64,000 nt of DNA. Source: Dillenia suffruticosa. Lineage: Eukaryota; Streptophyta; Magnoliopsida; Dilleniales; Dilleniaceae. This document shows positions 23,648 to 35,677 of this stretch, piece after piece (position 1 is the first letter of the stretch; the number at the start of each line of letters is the position of its first letter). The DNA lies in NCBI GenBank assembly GCA_033439265.1, contig JAVTVX010000010.1, positions 7,130,001 to 7,194,000 of the forward strand, in the 5' to 3' direction. The notes under the pieces are model-generated. The model was not told the origin of the DNA. It did no database searches and saw nothing but the letters and a program-made list of their open reading frames with translations. A program made the position numbers and the translations under genes.

Positions 23648-24508
23648 TTATTTCTTATTCTTATCTCTTCTAGTTTTTCCATACATCCACCTAACCATCC
23701 TCATTTCTGCTACAGACAGCTTTTGTTCTTGTTGTTGTTTCACAACCCAGCACTCAGTACGATATAATAGTGTAGGTCTAACCTCGCTTCTATAAAACTT
23801 TCCCTTTAAGTGCAATGGCATCGTGTGATCACAAAGAATTCCGGAGGCCCTTCTCCATTTCATCCAACCCGCTTGAATTCTATGGTTCACATCTCCATTG
23901 ATGTTATCATCATTTTGAATGATAGATCCTAAATATCTAAATCGTTCACTTTTGAGTACCTCTTGCCCATCGAACCTAATTGTTTCTTCCTCATTCCGGG
24001 GGCTGTCACTAAACCCACATCTCATATATTCTGTTTTCGATCTACTCAATCTAAACTCTCTAGTTTTTAGTGTAAATTTCCATAACTCGAGTTTAGCACT
24101 AACACTCTCTATATTTTCATCGATTAACACTATATCATCTTCGAAAAGTATACACCATGGTATTTCATCTTGGATATTTTTGGTGATTTCGTCTATCACT
24201 ACTGCAAAGAGGAGGGGGCTTAATGCCGAACCTTGATGTAGTCCAATGTGAATGGAAAAACTATCACTCAAACCCCCACGAGTTCTTACGCCGGTTACAG
24301 CTCCCTTATACATATCTCTAATTAGGTTAATATACTTCAAGGATATCCCTTTCTTTATCAGCGCCCACCACAATAAGTCTCTAGGAACTCTATCATATGT
24401 TTTTTCCAGATCAATGAATACCATATGTAGGTCTCTCTTCTGTACTCTATATGTCTCCATTAAATGTCTTAGCAAGTGGATCGCTTCCGTGGTGGATCTG
24501 TCTGACAT
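23648..24508 (-). pseudogene. RTE LINE reverse transcriptase domain (partial frame)
   Basis: 286 codons open, the longest surviving part of the LINE polyprotein. RT landmarks in order: MVFIDLEKTYDRVPRDLLWW, a GAVTGVRT segment, GLHQGSALSPLLFAVVIDE, the catalytic box FEDDIVLIDEN, SKTEYM and RYLGSIIQ. The DD pair is intact, although the usual Ala before it is Glu. The frame ends in RRDKNKK, where the family continues into a C-terminal segment found in another frame at 23682-23419. Confidence 0.85.
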
Positions 24509-24892
24509 AAATCCAAATTGATTTTAAGATATATTTATCTCTAATCTCAATCTATGTTCTATTACTGTCTCTCATAATTTCATATCATGACTCATAACCT
24601 TAATCCCTCTATAGTTAGAGCAATCCTATATATCTCCTTTATTCTTATATAGCGGTACAATCACACTCTTCCTCCATATCTGAGGCATTCTCTTAGTTTC
24701 CCAAATTTTATTGAAAATATCCGTTAATATTTTTATACCAAATTCACCCAAATATTTCCACACTTCTATAGGAATGCCATCAGGTCCTATGGCGTTATTA
24801 TTCTTCATTCTCTTTAAAGCCTCCTTCACTTCAAGAGGACGGATCTTGCGTTTAAAATCTCTATTGATCTCTTCTATAGGTATTCCGATATT

Positions 24893-25567
24893 CTAAGCTT
24901 CCGTATTCTTAATATTAAAGAGATCGTCAAAATAATCACGCCAACGTTTTCTTATGTCCTCATCCTTTACAAGTATATTATTGATTCCACTCTTAATGCA
25001 CCTAACACTATTTAAATCTTTACTCTTTCGCTCCTTTAGTTTGACAATTTTGTAGATCTTTTTCTCTCCGTCTTTAGTATCCAATTTCTTGTATATTTCA
25101 TTATACACCTTACTCTTTGACTTTTGGATAAACTTTTTCACATCCTTTTTTGTTTTCTTGTATTTGTCATATGCATTACTACTGTTATTACCTTTAAGGT
25201 TCCTATAACACTCTCGGTTGGTGCAGATAGCCGTTTGGATTTTTTCGTTCCACCACAATGATTTTTTGTCTATTGGGACCTGACCCTTCGATACACCAAA
25301 AACTTCCTTACCTATGCTCATAATAGTATTAGATATCTCATTCCACATTATTTCTGAATCATCTTTAATAGACCAATTTGTCACTTGATATAATTTATCG
25401 CTAAAAGTCGTCAACTTTTCGTCTTTTAAATTCCACCACTTAATTCTTGGATCCACAAATAGACGATGTCTCTTTTGCCTTTTAGACACACGTATATCTA
25501 AAACTAAAGGTCTATGCTGAGTTGCCGCATTTTCTCCCGGTATAAGTTTACAATCCTTACAAGTCAT
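24893..25567 (-). pseudogene. RTE LINE endonuclease end and linker (partial frame)
   Basis: 224 codons, in the same frame as the RT pieces downstream. It starts with the last strand and catalytic-His region of an APE-type endonuclease (ENAATQHRPLVLDIRV), followed by the lysine-rich linker that precedes the RT in plant RTE elements (DIRKRWRDYFDDLFN near its end). The N-terminal ~200 residues of the endonuclease are absent, because the element is 5'-truncated at 25567. Confidence 0.8.
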
Positions 25568-25769
25568 TCTATCAACTTTTATTTTTATTTAAACTTAATA
25601 TATTTATAATAATTACGGCAGGCGAAAATTTTGCAAAATATTTCCGTATGAGATTCGAATAATTTGAAAGAGAATTTCCAAAATTATTGTCTCCACGCTC
25701 CTCTAACCGCGCGTGTCGTTATTAATAAAATTGTTCATTACTTGTTCCCAAATAGGGTTCAAAATTTCC

Positions 25770-25813
25770 TTTATATTTCCTTTCTACCCTTCCTTTCCTC
25801 CCAGCTCCTCTTT

Positions 25814-25870
<57 letters not shown>

Positions 25871-26061
25871 AACTATACACACACCATTTCGGCGATCACT
25901 CTCTCTTCAGTGATTCGGTTTTCGCAATCTAGGGTTTCGCAGTTCTTTCTCTCTTACTGTCTCTCTTAGCTTGAATTCTCTTCGGTTCTCTCAAAAGCAA
26001 TTGAAGCGAAGCCTTTAGGATTCTCTCTCTCTTTCTAAATCCGATCTCTCTCCATTTTCTG
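25770..26061 (+). promoter_or_regulatory. Probable 5'-leader exon of the zinc-finger gene
   Basis: CT-rich leader sequence followed by a strong splice donor (TCTG|GTACGTAAG) at 26061/26062, typical of a plant 5' UTR exon with a leader intron. It contains a (CT)n(CA)n microsatellite at about 25817-25873. The transcription start is not known. The LINE at 23.2-25.6 kb ends less than 200 bp upstream, so it forms the distal promoter side. Confidence 0.5.
25817..25873. repeat. (CT)n-(CA)n compound microsatellite
   Basis: About 40 bp of CT repeats running directly into about 17 bp of CA repeats, in the presumed 5' leader or core promoter of the zinc-finger gene. Confidence 0.9.
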
Positions 26062-27467
26062 GTACGTAAGAATCAGCTCATTCTCCTTATAACTCTTAGT
26101 TTTCTTTTGTTCACATGAGGTGCCAATCGCGGATCACGCCTCACCTAACCCTAACTTGGCTCTTGTGTGTCTGTTTGGTGGATTTCTCATCGGTAATTCT
26201 ATTATTTTTATCTGTTTGTAATCGTTTAATTTAGCGTGATCTGTGCTTGAATTTGATCTGTTGTTCATTTGTTCTTGATTTTTGGTCTGTTTGGATTTGC
26301 GTGTTAATTGTTATGTATTTTTGTTTGTCTCTCCCAATAATAAATATGCCACATGATTTTTGTTAAAGGGTTCTCTTTAGATTCGAATTTATTCTCTCTT
26401 TTTTTTTATTCATTTATAATGTTTTCTTTTTTATGTTTATAGCGTTTAATGTTGAGCATTACCTTTCGTAAGAGGTTTGAGTACTCCTTTGCATCTATAT
26501 GTCTTTTACCTACATTGCTAGACATGTGTCCATGGACTGGGGCGTGCCAACTCAATTTTGGGTTTTGGGAATGTGTGGAATGGGATTTTGTGAAGAACTA
26601 TGGATTTGACTTGATTCCAGTTCTCCATTTAATTAATATTTCTAATATAAAATGACTAATACGCATGTAACTCGGTTCATGATGCTGCTGTGTTTAGCGC
26701 CTATCTAATTCTTACAAAGTGATTGAGGAAGTCCCCCTCCCCCGGGGGGGGGGGGTATGAGAAATGCCTATATGCATGGAAAGCAGAAATTAATTCAGAG
26801 CGGGGCGGGTGAGGACGGAACCATTGAGATCTCTGATCAATCATCATTAATAAATATTCTTGAATAACTTCTATTAACATGCAAAGATTATGAGATGCAT
26901 TTGAATCTTGCCTTTATTGTGAATTAAATACCATCTTCTGTCTGTTATCTTTCTTTGATTAAAAAATAAAAGCTATGCTGATTAGAGCTTGTGCCTGGTA
27001 TGTATTTATTTATTTACTTGGGAATAGCTTATAACTTGGTTGTTGAGTTACATTATTGTATATGTGGTGGGGTTCAGCTGTAAATATGAGTTGATAAATA
27101 AGGTCTGTCAGCACTTGTTAACAGCCAATAATGAGGTTGAGTTATATTATCCTAACATGATTCTGTTGATTTAATTTAATCTTATGGCAGTTACATTCCT
27201 TTTTTGGGTGATAATTGCTGTATATATGTTCTGTTATCTGAAAAGCTTCAGTTTAAAGTGGTTTTATCAGCAGACATGAACATTTTGACAAAATTTAATG
27301 TCTTCCCCTTCTGACAGTGGTCAAAGGATTCCCATATCTGGAAAAGATATATAGAGCGTGCCTCTTACTTCAATTTCTGGTCTTCTTGATGTTGACCCGT
27401 AGATGACCTTGCAAGTGTCTTTTGTTTGCTATTGAAAACCGAAGAAAATGGAGTAGAAAAATCTGAA

Positions 27468-27704
27468 ATGCAAAACATTGTCCCAATTGTGGGAAGGATG
27501 CTTCTTATTTTTGTTACTGCCATTTGTTTAATTATTAAATTCACTGTATGCCTTATGTTGGGACTTGCGTATCTTTTCTTGCTTATCCCTCTTCTGAGTA
27601 ACCTTAAAGTTCAAGTTGCAGACAAGATAGCCAATTGGATTTTAATTTTCATGCTTTATGCAGTGGCAAGTGCTGAGGATTTTTCAGGCTGTCTTAGAGC
27701 GTAG
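27468..27704 (+). other. Hydrophobic upstream ORF touching the main start codon
   Basis: Starting at ATG 27468, a 78-codon frame (MQNIVPIVGRMLLIFVTAIC...) is strongly hydrophobic, with two likely membrane stretches. It ends with a TAG at 27702-27704, immediately before the ATG of the zinc-finger CDS at 27705. Whether it is in the mRNA depends on the leader-intron acceptor: one candidate (ctgacag|tgg near 27318) would include it, another (tttttcag|gctg near 27687) would remove it. Confidence 0.35.
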
Positions 27705-30700
27705 ATGCCAGTTGCAAAACTTAGATCCAGTGCTGCCACAGATGTAATGAAATCTGAGGATGGAAATGATTCCCTAGACAATTTCATTAGGCAAGCAATA
27801 GGAAAGGAGCCTCTACTTTCTTTCTCGAGGGCCGGGGACAGTCCAGTCCAATGGATTCAATTGCTCCATGCTTTAGATCAGCAAGGTACTTGCAATTTTA
27901 TAATGTTCCACTGATTGTAAACAATATAAAGAAAAGGGACATAGATCTATGAAATGATATGTGTTCAAAAATATGTGCTTATTGTGTCTAAGTATTATCT
28001 TCATCATGGTGGACTTCCTGTAAAAGGTTAGGAAGGATAACTGTGGATATGTGCAGTCTCTATATGCAGTCTCTCCTTATCTTTTGAGGCTGCTTTGCCT
28101 CTAGGCTGCGTGCAAGGCCATGATGGGCCTGAAATATATAACGTCGAGTGTCATAAGCAGGTATTTAGGTTCTAGTGCCATGAGTATTTGGTTAATCATT
28201 GCAATTTCTTATAATATTCTGGTCTTCTTTACAGCTGATCTCCCGGGTTGGCCTTTGCTCTCCCCTTTGAAGGTGCAGATGCAAAAGTGTGAAAAATGTT
28301 CCAAAGAATTCTGCTCAACCATTAACTATCGCAGACATATGCGTGTACATCGTCGGTCTCTGAATATTGATAAGGTGACTCTCTAAAACTTACATGTTCC
28401 ATTTGTTAAGAGAGTTTTTTAAGCACTGAGGCTGTGTTTTTTCTTATGGAAAGTGATTTTCTGTCCTTCATTTGCTACATGATATTTGGTCATGACATAT
28501 ACTTTTCTGATCAAGAGGAGAACCAAGGAAAATTTTAAGAAGATGACTTCAAAAAATTATTTCGCTTAGCCATTTTGTTGCCTTGTGGTTGCTATCTAGC
28601 TAACCTTGTCATGGAGTCTCAGAATTAATAAGAAACTTAAACAATATGTGATACGCCCGAAACAAAAATATATTTTCTGGGAAAATATTTTTGAAATAGG
28701 ATTTTCTGAGAAACAATGGAATGAAGTTATTAATATTTTTGAAGTTTTATGCCATATCCGTGGTTCCTACACAAGGGGCGTTTGGTTTGTACTCGTGAAT
28801 CGGAATCGAAATAAAAAATCTTAGGAATCAGAATCGGCATCAAAATCCGATACCCCTTGTTTGGTTCAAATTTTGGAATGGATTTGATTATCAATATTGA
28901 TATTTGATTTATATATTTTTTGGAATAAAAATCATATAATTGCCGATTTTACCTTTGATAAAAAATATTTTAAAATTTTATTTTATTTTGTAAAATTAAA
29001 ACTTAATTATTATCTATTTTATTTTCTTTAATATTATTTTATTTTTTAAAATTAAAACTGAAATTAAAATATTTTTAAAATCAATATTTTATTTCATTTT
29101 TTAAAATGTTTTAAAATTAATATTTTATGGAAGAACAAAAAGTGGGAAAAAATTTTTCTTGGATTTCATCTATGGGTTTCAACCAAAACCCATCATTTTA
29201 CTTGGGCTTTACAAAACCCTTAGATTGGAGGTTTCATACCTATGCCTTGATTTCCATTCCCTTAAGCCAAACAATTTATATAGGTTTGAAACCCATTCCT
29301 GATTCCCATACCCATTAACCAAACATCACCTCAGTTTAAGCCCTTGCTTCAGCCTTGTATGGGTTTATCTTTTGGTCACTCTTTAATTTGGTGTTGTTGA
29401 TTTTTCATGTTTGTAGGACTCAACTAAGAATTGGGACTTATTGGGAGCATTTTGGGAGCAGGTAATATTTTTTTTTTTTGGTTCATTATGATTTTTAGTT
29501 GTGGTGCTCAATCCCATGTATTTTCTTCAGCTTTCTGAGGAGGAGGCCAAGGAAGTTGTTTCATTCAAGGATGTCACTCTTGAGGTAGTGGCCTGCTACA
29601 TTTTGATTCCCTTTTACCTTGTTGGCCCCTTCTTTGCTTATATTCTTTGCTTGAAAGCCTGATTATTTATATTCTATTCGAAAAACTATATTGCCAATTT
29701 TGTGTATGTATCTCAGTTGAGTTTTCTAAAATGCTCAATTCGATTGCTGCTGCCTTGGTATTTGTAATCAAAATTATAGGTTATAATGCCAACATACAAG
29801 GATGTTATCCTGTTCTATGGGTTAATTTTTCTAGCCTATTTGTGATGGTAAATAGAACTGTAATTTAGCCAAGCAGATGTTTTCCTGAATAGTACTCCCT
29901 TGATCTACCGCCACTACAGCTCCTATTGTATCATAAACTAATCTAGCTTATATTCTCTACTTTTCTAGGAAGTTGCTGGAGCTACAATAATAAGGACATT
30001 GACTATGCATGTCCGTAAACCTGGTTTTTCATCTTTGCCGCAAGTTTGTATGAAGGCTGGTTCAGCCCTCCTGGTAACATATTTATCCTCTGCCTCTTCC
30101 ATCTGCAAATCATTTTTCGTCTGTTTCTAGTAGTTTCCTTTTGCCTCATAATTGTCCTCTATAAATTTGGTCTCACTGTTTCAGATTGCCCCTTTTTTTG
30201 AAATCCTTAAAATTTGCAGGACATTGTCCAAGGGAGGCCTTCAAGATTTCCTCTATCTGCCCTGGAATTATTCAGTATTCTTGATGATGCAAGTGAGAAA
30301 ACTTTTCTATGTGCTGGCACTGCTGATACCATGCAGAAGTATGTTTTTGATGGCGATGCTGGAAAGGTTGGGCTTGAGATGAGGAATGTTGTTGCTTGTA
30401 CCAGTTTTCTCGTTGAACAGAAACTGGTAGATATTTTCTCCTCTGCTCTGACATTCCCCCCCTCCCCCCGCCAAAAAAAAGTACTTTGTTGAGTTCCCAC
30501 TTTATATGTTGCGAATACAAAATTTGTGACTTGAATTTGAGCTTTAAAGCTGATGAATATGAATGGTCTTTGAGTCTTACTGAAATCTATTCTTTTGTAA
30601 TGGCTTTCCTTTGGGTTTGAAGGTCTAGGCACTGATTTATTAGTGTGGTGGCATGAAAAGTAAATTTGCTCAAATTTGTTTGTGGGCAAATGATGATTTT

Positions 30701-33622
30701 CCCTCCTTAAACCATGTTTAGAGTATTTGCATCTTTCCTCTTGTTGCTTTATTGTTGATTTATAATCATCACGTTTCCTGCAGGTCAAAGCATGGCTTGC
30801 AGATCTGGATGCTAAAGCTTTGAGATGTCAGAAGTTGCTTGTAGAGGAGGAGGAAGCTGCTCTGAAGAGGTGAGTCATTTGAATGAGTAAAAGACCTTGG
30901 GAGGATGGTGGGGATTATTTTCTTATGTTAGAACTTTTCCTTTTGGGTATAGTGGTAAACAGAAGCTTGTATGGGTAATACAGTTTCTTTTCCTTTTAGA
31001 CTTTTCTTCTTTGTCTTTGGATTCTGCTGCCTCAATACTTTTGCTTAACCTTTTTTAGTGAGGTTAGCCTCTTATTTTACTTTAATATAGGAAGGAAACT
31101 TATCATGGAAGTATCAAAATATGTATTACATTTCCGAGTTTTGGGAATGATTATGGTTATTATCTCATTAGAACCTTTTTATTCCTACTATATTTAATTT
31201 AATTAACTTTGCTCTGGATTTTCTGATATAAAGCTTTAAAGGGCATGCAAAAAGCCACTTGTCTTGAGTAGCTTACTTGATTCGACAATTCTGATGTTTT
31301 GTTTTAAGAATTTCCTTTTCTGGTAATTAACAGTTGAATGCCCATATGGTTGCCCTTGAAGCCAGAGGAGAAAGGCAGTAGATCTGGGTATCCACCTGAT
31401 GACTATTATCTAGTTACTAACATTGACAGAAATTAGTAGCATACTAACCTTATTTTCAAGTAGGTTTTCTATATTCCTTTTTTGTGTTCTTAATCACCTG
31501 TATTTGTCTCAGCTGAAGAACTATGAATTTGTTTCGGAAACCTGATTTTAATGGTTGTTTGGCAAATGAATTCTGAAATAAACTGAGCACTTTGTTGGAA
31601 ATAGAGATTGAAGCTAGAAACCATTGCAGGCCTTTTAAATCTTAAGCTTATTGAAAAAGAACACTTATTTGCACTACAATTTGTTCTTTTAAAATATTAT
31701 GAATAATTATTACACTTTAAAATATGCGATATACCATTTTGAATGATATGAATATTATGTCTAGCTACAGCCATAACAATACCATTCATAAAAGACAAAA
31801 GGAATACACTTTCTTTCATTTGATGATGTACTAAAAGTGAAGGATTTAAATGGTCAACTATATGAGCGTTGCATTAAATAGTGGATATGAGAGCTTTACT
31901 GAACTGGCATTAATGAGGGTTTCTTTTTTTTTTTGGTGCTCCAAAAGTTACACAATTGAGCCTTATGGTATAACTGCAGCACTTTGTATGATGTGACCAG
32001 TTCACTGTTCCGTGGCACTTATAGAGGGCATGGTTCATTTTTAGTTATAAAAGATTTATTAAGATGAGCATTGTGGTGAAGAATATCATTGTGAAATATT
32101 GATTATGTTATGTTCCCTAGACACAAGGTGAAGCATGTTAATCCTAATAATTGGGGCATCAACAGAATGCATGGCAAATATGGCACTTACAATTTATATG
32201 AGCATCAAACCCCACCCCCGCCCCCACGCCCCAATCAAAACCCTTTATGTTGGCATCAATTTATATCCCCCTTTCTCTCTCTCATTATCCTATTTCAATG
32301 TAGGCAAGTTCAACTATTGGAAAGGAGAAAACAGAAGAAGCTAAGGCAGAAAGAGCAGAGAGCAAGGGAGCAAAGAAGTGGTGAAAAAGCAGATCTTAAG
32401 GAGAATATTGCAGATAGCATGGAGATTGTTGTTCACTCGTCTGATACATCCAGCTGTACAGCTACAGACTCTGATTCTCATACTCCAGACACGATGCCAG
32501 ATCATGACCTTGCATTCCCTGAGCCCATTCAACTTGCAGACATGGAACAAGATCCAGACACCGGAGATTGTTCTGACTATGCCAGTGGGTATCCAGATTT
32601 GTCTAATTACCAGAATATCAAAAGCAGAGCAATTCAGGGAGTCAATCGTAGGCAATCAGTTGGTGTTCAATGGTCACAAAGAATTGCTCCAAATGGCTTC
32701 CAAGCAAACCCGAATACTCAAGTTTCCAAGCCCTTAGTAATTCAGAGGCATGGAATTCCCAAGGATGCTAAAGTTGCTCCGGCTGTGAATAATAATAAAG
32801 TGTGGACCCGGAAAAGTAAATTAGATTACGAAGTGGAAGGTTTGAAACCCAGGGTTGAGAAAGAAGCAAGTGACCAACCTGGCCAAACTAAAAATTGTGA
32901 GGTATTGATAGGCTCAATCCCTGTAACTCTTGCGAGGTGTAGCGTCCAGCAACACATTGATACTCCAACTATAGCTCAAGACAATGGTGCCTCAGAGCAA
33001 CAAGTACCAAGTAAGAATAATGTTTTGGAGAAGTCTGTGAAGCCTGATTCCTCAAGTAATATGAACCGTTTGGCAGTAAAGTTGTGGAGGCCCGTGAGCC
33101 AGCATGGATCTGGTAAATTATCAACTCCTAAGAGTAGGAATACAGAATCCAAAACTGACGTGGACGGTGATACGAGCCTGAGAAGCTCTTGGTTCTCCAG
33201 CCGCGAAGCTGAAACTTTCCTTGCTGAGAGTAAGAATTTAATTTTCGGTCCTTTTATTTGTCCACTTGGTATTATTTATCTCTGGTGTCACCAAATTTGT
33301 GCATGCTTGTGCATATGCTTGAGAGTCTGTGCTTTGTATTGATGAGTCTTGGCCTCTAATGCCCTTAACCTGTCTACGACTATCTCATGTAGGATGGGAG
33401 GAGGCAATGACTGCAGATCATGTGAAATTGGTCCTAACCCCGGATTGTGAATCTCCAGGATGCCTTCAGAAGGGTAGTATTCTTGGTAATGCTGAAAACC
33501 GGCTAGCGAATCTGGGAAATCAAGAGCCGCCAGCTGCTGGAACAACCAAGACAAAGTACCGAACCAAACCTGAAAAGGGTGTGAAGCTTAAATATATACC
33601 AAAGCAGAGAACAGTTACTTAA
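27705..33622 (+). CDS. C2H2 zinc-finger protein, plant family of unknown function
   Basis: Nine coding exons join in frame: 27705-27885, 28235-28374, 29417-29461, 29531-29584, 29969-30073, 30220-30426, 30784-30869, 32304-33229, 33393-33622, giving about 657 residues. There is one classical finger, C79-x2-C82-x12-H95-x3-H99 (CEKCSKEFCS...HMRVH), preceded by PGWPLLSPLKVQM. A conserved middle follows (LLGAFWEQLSEEEAKEVVSFKDV; GRPSRFPLSALELFSILDD; KTFLCAGTA). Next comes a charged helix (RCQKLLVEEEEAALKRRQVQ...KKLRQKEQRARE, ~255-300), then a long low-complexity Ser/Asp/Gln-rich tail. A single finger plus coiled coil suggests nucleic-acid or protein binding, but I cannot name a function. The start is the ATG opening MPVAKLRSS. 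A CT-rich leader exon and intron lie upstream; a MITE sits in intron 2. Confidence 0.88.
28775..29332. mobile_element. MITE-like element in intron 2 of the zinc-finger gene
   Basis: About 560 bp, AT-rich inside, with inverted ends: left GGGGCGTTTGGTTTG, right end reading GAGGTGATGTTTGGTTAATG on the opposite strand. Further inside, the two ends repeat inverted GAATC/GATTC-type words (TCGGAATCG ... CCATTCCTGATTCCC). The GTTTGGTT terminal motif is typical of plant PIF/Harbinger-like or hAT-like MITEs. I could not define a target-site duplication, so the exact edges and superfamily are uncertain. Confidence 0.65.
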
Positions 33623-34770
33623 GAGAAGAGAGAAGGGACTTTTGTTTATCTTTTATCACATTCTTGGATATACCAACAATCAGTTGAAACAAACAACATT
33701 ATATTGTTAGCAGAGGTTCCAGTTTTACCGATGGTCTTCTGTTTTGAGATACTGAAGAAAGATTTTGCAGGAAATTCTATACTGATGATCTCATAGAAAT
33801 CTGGAGTAGTGAGGTTTTTGGCTCATTGTTGAAAATTTTCTTTTGTAATAAATTTGGATGCTAAGTGTTGGCAAAGTATATGAATCTTCTTTTGTCTCCT
33901 TTTGCTTATGGCAGATGCATACTTGTTTTCGAAAGTACTCTTATCAGTGACCCGTTCTTTTCATTGGGAATACAAGGAAAGCTTTCAGGCTAAATTCTAC
34001 TCTTTACTTATTCTTGTGAAATTTGGACTTCGGAGAGATTTTTTCACCAACTTCTGTAATCTCTCTCTATTTGTTGGATCACCGTATCCAGAATCCAAGA
34101 ATGTCACATTCTTTACACCTTTGCAATATTTTCCATTCGTGTAGATTTTGTTTTAGCTCAATTATCCAAGTCATCCAACCTAAACTTAATTAATCATGAT
34201 CTCACCATCATACTATTTGTGAACTCTCTCCCAATTAAGAAATTTAATTTAAACTGTCGCATGAATAACCTTACATTGAGCTTTTGTGTATTGTCCTCTC
34301 TCACACATACACTTATTTTTTGAGTATACCCCTCCTTGGAAAAATTAAAATTAGGCTAGATTGAAATTAAATAGTTATAAAATTTTATAAATATAATAAT
34401 AATTTAGATATTTTATAAAAAGTTTAATTTTTATTTATAAATTTTAATTCGTAAATAAAATAAAAATAAATTGAGATAGGCAAAGCGCCTTAAATAAATT
34501 ATATAAAAGTAAAAATTGAAAAGAAAAAAAAAAGAGTGAAATAGATGCTTGCACTACAGCCATAGAGAAGCTCGACGTTGACACACTTGGATTGAAAAAG
34601 AGTGGTGGGAGTTCTCCAATTCGAACATCCACAACTTAATGCCACGTCTCCTCTCTCTCTCTCGCCGCAAATCACTCCCCCCAACCCACTTGTTCCATCT
34701 CTTCAACTTCGCTTCCCCTCACATCTCTCCCACCACAATCAAATCCTCAAATTTCTCTCACCCTCTTAAG

Positions 34771-34771
<1 letters not shown>
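33623..34771. other. 3' UTR of the zinc-finger gene and spacer
   Basis: The first ~250 bp after the stop are T-rich, with an aataaa-type signal near 33848 (aataaatttgg), consistent with a 3' UTR. The rest, to the DUF7733 leader, is AT-rich with no supported gene. Confidence 0.45.

Positions 34772-34830
<59 letters not shown>
34772..34830. repeat. (CT)n microsatellite in the DUF7733 leader
   Basis: An uninterrupted run of about 29 CT units, about 130 bp upstream of the DUF7733 start codon, so probably in the 5' UTR or core promoter. Such CT/GA tracts are common in plant leaders and vary in length. Confidence 0.92.
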
Positions 34831-34833
<3 letters not shown>

Positions 34834-34963
34834 TATGTCCTGAAAAGAAAAACACTCGATCAGCCAAAAATATTCTTGTTCCTTCAATCAGACACAAATT
34901 CTGAGCAATTAAGAAACACCCAGAGAAGAGATCCATCTCAAATCCTCAAATCTTAACCAAAAA

Positions 34964-35677
34964 ATGTCAGGTGGAGTTGGGCCAACTTACAATGACATAA
35001 CCCTACCCAAAGAAGAGGAACAAAAACCACAAGCCCACTTCTCAAACAACCCAAAACGCAAAAGACGTTTCCTAACCTTCAGACAATTAAATGCCTTGGC
35101 AGTCATGATTGTCTTTGCAGCAAGTGGCATGGTAAGCATTGAAGACTTCGGCTTTGTAGTCTTCTCTATTTTCTACATGTACTTTTACTCTAAAGTTGCA
35201 TTTCCCAACCTTCCATCACATGAACCACCGGTTTTTGGCCCAAATAACAAAATTTTGGGTCTCTATGTCTTCTTTGCTGCGATTATTGGTCTTTTTCTCC
35301 CCATAGCATACATATTTGAAGGCATTTTTGAAGGTGACAGAGAGGGTATTAAAGCCGCTGCGCCACATGTGTTTCTACTGGCAAGTCAAGTTTTCATGGA
35401 AGGGTTTGCTTTTTCCGACAGATTTCCATTACCCATTAGGGTTTTTGTGCCTGTCTTTTATAATTCGAAGAGGATTTTCACTCTGGTTGACTGGTTAAGG
35501 AATGAATTCACAAAGGTTGATGCAGAGTATAGTGGGTCTGCTAGGAGGCTTTATGTAGGAAGAGCGCTTGCTGTGGCTAATATGGCTCTTTGGTGCTTTA
35601 ATCTGTTTGGGTTTTTGTTGCCTGTTTATCTTCCTAGGGCTTTCAAGATTTACTATTCCAAGGTTAAAGATCGATGA
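34964..35677 (+). CDS. DUF7733-type multi-pass membrane protein
   Basis: A single-exon gene of 237 residues. It begins MSGGVGPTYNDITLP, followed by a basic, hydrophilic stretch (NNPKRKRRFLTFRQLNAL) and then hydrophobic segments at roughly 42-57, 60-79, 97-118, 130-150 and 203-225. The pattern and motifs (LTFRQLNALAVMIVFAASGMV, EPPVFGPNN, NLFGFLLPVYLPRAF) match the plant-only DUF7733 family, whose role is not established; a chloroplast or endomembrane location has been proposed for such proteins only by prediction. The start is fixed by the family N-terminus and by the preceding CT-rich leader. It stands alone: the next gene (SKP1-like 21) is convergent. Confidence 0.88.
   Translation: MSGGVGPTYNDITLPKEEEQKPQAHFSNNPKRKRRFLTFRQLNALAVMIVFAASGMVSIEDFGFVVFSIFYMYFYSKVAFPNLPSHEPPVFGPNNKILGLYVFFAAIIGLFLPIAYIFEGIFEGDREGIKAAAPHVFLLASQVFMEGFAFSDRFPLPIRVFVPVFYNSKRIFTLVDWLRNEFTKVDAEYSGSARRLYVGRALAVANMALWCFNLFGFLLPVYLPRAFKIYYSKVKDR

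Larger units (their letters stand above)
23199..25591 (-). mobile_element. RTE-type LINE, 5'-truncated, with 24-bp TSD
   Basis: A minus-strand non-LTR retrotransposon of the plant RTE type; the inserted DNA is 23223-25567. The 24-bp target-site duplications are 23199-23222 and 25568-25591 (one mismatch). The 5' end is cut inside the endonuclease domain: only its last part remains (TTQHR-type motif, here ATQHRPLVLDI near 25500). The RT follows in the same frame, with FIDLEKTYDRVPR, HQGSALSPLLFA and FEDDIVL (family FADDIVL), then the C-terminal region (RYFGYVQRRP). Stops interrupt it between 24893 and 24829 and between 24626 and 24508, and a frameshift lies near 23650-23680. The 3' end at left carries an (AAAAT)n-like stretch and the TTGTTG-type tail. 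It cannot move by itself. Confidence 0.93.

Noticed and set aside
26738..26756. CCCCC/GGGGGGGGGGGG junction, considered as a structured element
   Set aside because: Short homopolymers that may be assembly or sequencing noise; nothing around supports a function.
30207..30788. 193-codon minus-strand ORF across exons 6-7 of the zinc-finger gene
   Set aside because: It is antisense to well-supported exons and has no family features.
32110..32303. In-frame extension upstream of exon 8 of the zinc-finger gene
   Set aside because: A good acceptor at 32302-32303 joins exon 7 to exon 8 in frame; the extension is intron read-through.
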